64,000 nt of DNA, taken from contig OZ037920.1 in NCBI GenBank assembly GCA_964035575.1, positions 868,001-932,000 on the forward strand. Direction: 5' to 3'. This document shows, piece by piece, positions 61,715-64,000 of this stretch (the first letter of the stretch is position 1; every line of letters starts with the position of its first letter). The DNA is from Rhynchopus sp. YZ270_cl-10 (taxonomy: Eukaryota > Euglenozoa > Diplonemea > Diplonemida > Diplonemidae). A program made the position numbers and the translations under genes. The notes under the pieces were generated by a model. That model was not told where the DNA came from. It did not search any database and was given only the letters and a program-made list of their open reading frames with translations.

Positions 61715-63838
61715 AGGGGGAAAGATGAGAAATGTGTAAAAAGGTGGTTGTGGGTAGTAACATTGTTTACAGTAATTCTTTTTTAGGGTTCCCCGCTGCT
61801 CCCACAGGTAACACAGTGCAAAGTCATTAGTTTTGTTTTTGGTTTAAAAAAGGCGTATAAAGAGGTCACGTTGATTGACTTCTATTTGCTCTCTTTTAAG
61901 GTGAAGAAAAAAATTGTTGGTGCTATCTGGTGATAGCAGTCTATAATCAACCAATTTTTTTTGGGTGACTCAGGTGGCTAAAGATTGATGAATAACCAAT
62001 GTTCAAAACATCACGTAATCTACTCAGACTAAGGTTGACTAAAGCACGAGAGACTTGGGTTTATATTATAAACTGTTCTTTTGTTTTTGTCCTCTGATGA
62101 GTTTAGGACACTGAAAGGAAAGTATAAAATGCGAATTGAACACCCGAACCAAAGGATTTGAAATTTTCTCCGAATATGCAGTGTAAGGTGCTGTGTTCAA
62201 TGGGGGGGGGGTCAAAAAAATAAACCGAGTCACTTACTTCGCACAAGAGTTGCTCCCTTGTGTTCCAATGATTCCCGTTTCGTTGACTGACGAGCGGTAG
62301 CGGGAGTAGGACATCTCAACGTAGACCGCGAAATGGAAGTAAGCTGGGCGGAGGGTGGGCGTGGCGTGGATATATTCTGTTGCGACACGTGATATTTCCA
62401 AGTTTTCAAAAAAAAAACCGCTGGGTTGTCTTATAAAGAGATGAGTAGGCGGTTATTGTTTGGTTTTCTCGCAAATCTGTCGAAACACAGCATCAGCTTT
62501 TTGTTATGGTGGATAAAGGTTTTTGGTGCAGCTTACAAAAAGCTTTTCTCTCTTTTTTAAGGTGCTAAAAAAAAGCTCCAGAGTTTTAGAATCGTTTTTT
62601 TATATTTTCACAAAAAAAAAATATTAGGAACAAAACCATTATGTTACTCACCCTTCCCCGTTTCGTTCTCTTTCCTATAAAGTATCCCTTCTCTTTTAAT
62701 GTATTTAGACACATGGGCTGTAAAAGCCTAAAAACTAAAAACAAAAAAAAGTAGATTTTTTTTTTGTGGGAATCACTTTATTTTTTTCGTATCTAGTCTA
62801 GATGAGTGTATACAACAAGTCGTAGCCATCTTTCAAACAAAACAAAAAAAAATCTGTTTTTTTCTCTCGTTCGTGTGTGAGGTGCCTCTCTTCATTTGGC
62901 CCCATTTTATTTTCATGTTGAAGTGTGTGTTGTTATACGGAGAATGTCGACATTATGTGCATTTTTTCATTTTTTTTTTCCCCCGATAAACTGTTGGAGC
63001 AGTATAGTTGTCTCGGTTTTGTGTCACCCACAGTCGTGCAATCTCCACTTTATTTGAAAGTTTTGCTCTTTTTTTTTATCGATGAATGCTGTCACGTGAT
63101 GGGTCCATTTCATCGTCCAACTTTTAGCAACGAACAAACATAGACCCGACGCCGTTTTCCTCATATTTTTTTCTTGAGATACATGTACATGTGTACATTG
63201 GGGGGAAGGGGACATCGTCCGTCTTGCAATATTTCTTTCTTTTTTCTCATCTCCCGACTGCACTCTTTCGGGGGATTTGAGGTGTGTTCGATCTTGAAGT
63301 GTTTTTCTTTTTTTTTTTGGGAAGGTGTTTTTGCTTTGCCATGAATGTCCAACAAGATGGAAAAAAATATATCTGAGGCGTGGATGAGGCGCTCAGCCAT
63401 ACCTGAGTATTATTATATTTTTTATCTGGCCTTAGCGAGGTACCGGCGTAGTGTCTTAGCGTCTGATAGGGTGCTTGACACCCTCGAGAAAAATTACCGA
63501 ATCAAGACAACTTAACTCTTTAGTCCAAGTACTTTGTATGTATATGGGAGCGTCCGCGAAAGACCCCCCCCTAAAGCTAACATCCATGCTTATTGGTATT
63601 TCACTAATTAAAATTTTGGTATTTTATAAGATTTTTTTTTTAAATGAACTCAGAGTTAAGTTTCTGAGTTCATTAAAAAAAAAATCGGTGAAAAATTCCG
63701 AGTAGGTATTAATTTAGATAGGAAAAGCTATGTCAACAGCTATGTGTCCCCTTATTTTACCTGTAAATACTAAGGATATACAAGGAAATCCTCACAAACA
63801 CCCATATAACCACCCACAGAACAACACAACAGGGGGAA
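61715..63838. other. Intergenic with one family-1 repeat
   Basis: 61975-62085 holds a long-form family-1 repeat (TGACTCAGGTGGCTAAAG, a spacer with GAATAACCAATG and CTACTCAGACTAAG, then GTTGACTAAAGCACGAGAGA and CTTGGGTTTATATTATAAAC). An inverted pair AAATGAACTCAGA / TCTGAGTTCATT at about 63642-63676 forms a hairpin. The rest is AT-rich with no gene seen. CCACCCACAG and CACAACAG lie just before the last start codon. Confidence 0.5.
61975..62085 (+). repeat. Family-1 repeat, long form
   Basis: It shares the spacer with the 11158 copy (GAATAA-CCAA...CTATTCAGACTAAG there, CTACTCAGACTAAG here), so the spacer belongs to an ancestral longer repeat and is not a private insertion. Confidence 0.65.
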
Positions 63839-64000
63839 ATGGAATCAGCAGCCAAAGCATTCGCTCAGGAGCTGAAAACCCGGCCTTTCCGAGGCCTAAA
63901 AAACTTCGCCGAGCTGCAGGTGTATGCAGGGGTTCACTGGCAGGGGGGCAAAGGGTGGGACGCGAGGAGCTGGATGCGCGAGGTGTGGAGCTCGAAGCAT
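63839..64000 (+). CDS. Start of an unrecognised gene, cut by window end
   Basis: From ATG at 63839 the frame is open for 54 codons to the edge (MESAAKAFAQELKTRPFRGL, then KNFAELQVYAGVHWQGGKGW). The composition shifts from AT-rich spacer to balanced coding-like sequence at this point, and CACAACAG precedes the ATG by 10 bases. There is no signal peptide. I recognise no domain; Trp-rich VHWQGGKGWDARSW may be the start of a catalytic region. Confidence 0.55.
   Translation, partial: MESAAKAFAQELKTRPFRGLKNFAELQVYAGVHWQGGKGWDARSWMREVWSSKH

Noticed and set aside
1-64000. CRISPR arrays, rRNA genes, bacterial operon signals
   Set aside because: Tandem repeats here have no spacers, no rRNA-like stretch is seen, and the genes are intron-containing eukaryotic genes.

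Overview
The window is nuclear DNA of a single-celled eukaryote. Protein-coding genes carry canonical GT-AG introns (donors mostly GTATG), the standard code fits (TAA, TAG and TGA all end genes), and the products are eukaryotic: a PH-domain AGC kinase of the Akt/PKB type, MON1, a class III cyclase with membrane segments, a PPR protein and a Na+/H+ exchanger with a cyclic-nucleotide-binding-like tail. Secreted polysaccharide-degrading enzymes (AA10 lytic polysaccharide monooxygenase, GH43-like protein, three GH3 enzymes) point to an osmotrophic or phagotrophic, probably aquatic, protist. Every gene found lies on the + strand, and many start codons follow a pyrimidine tract plus AG. With the enzyme set this makes a euglenozoan such as a diplonemid my best guess, but the taxon cannot be fixed from the sequence alone.

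Layout. 1-3.1 kb: two near-identical secreted ML/NPC2-like genes separated by a young hAT-type MITE. 4.6-6.3 kb: aspartyl aminopeptidase (3 exons). 7.5-8.5 kb: AA10 LPMO with two Cys-rich modules. 9.4-10.9 kb: PPR protein. 11.6-12.8 kb: EGF plus GH43-like secreted protein. 14.4-28.5 kb: three GH3 paralogues, with a nested transposon stack between the first and second. 28.5-31.5 kb: repeats and a small TIR element. 31.5-34.1 kb: adenylate kinase with a MITE in its first intron. 34.1-40.6 kb: a gene desert with a 1.1-kb near-perfect palindrome and a 2.8-kb TIR element carrying a 7-bp minisatellite. 40.6-45.4 kb: an unrecognised protein and the PH/AGC kinase. 48.8-53.0 kb: an unrecognised protein, a chimeric duplicate (cyclase N-terminus joined to the kinase PH domain) and the cyclase. 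53.4-55.6 kb: MON1. 56.7-61.7 kb: Na+/H+ exchanger (4 exons). 63.8 kb to the end: start of another gene.

The LPMO, GH43-like and GH3 enzymes would act together on extracellular polysaccharide. Cyclase, PKB-like kinase and the exchanger's CNBD-like domain are plausible signalling partners, but their nearness here is no proof of it.

The most striking non-coding content is a set of short interspersed repeats. Family 1 forms a conserved 13-15 bp stem-loop followed by a pyrimidine tract and occurs at least fifteen times, between genes and inside introns. Families 2 and 3 share the intronic and intergenic habit. I did not find rRNA, tRNA or CRISPR.
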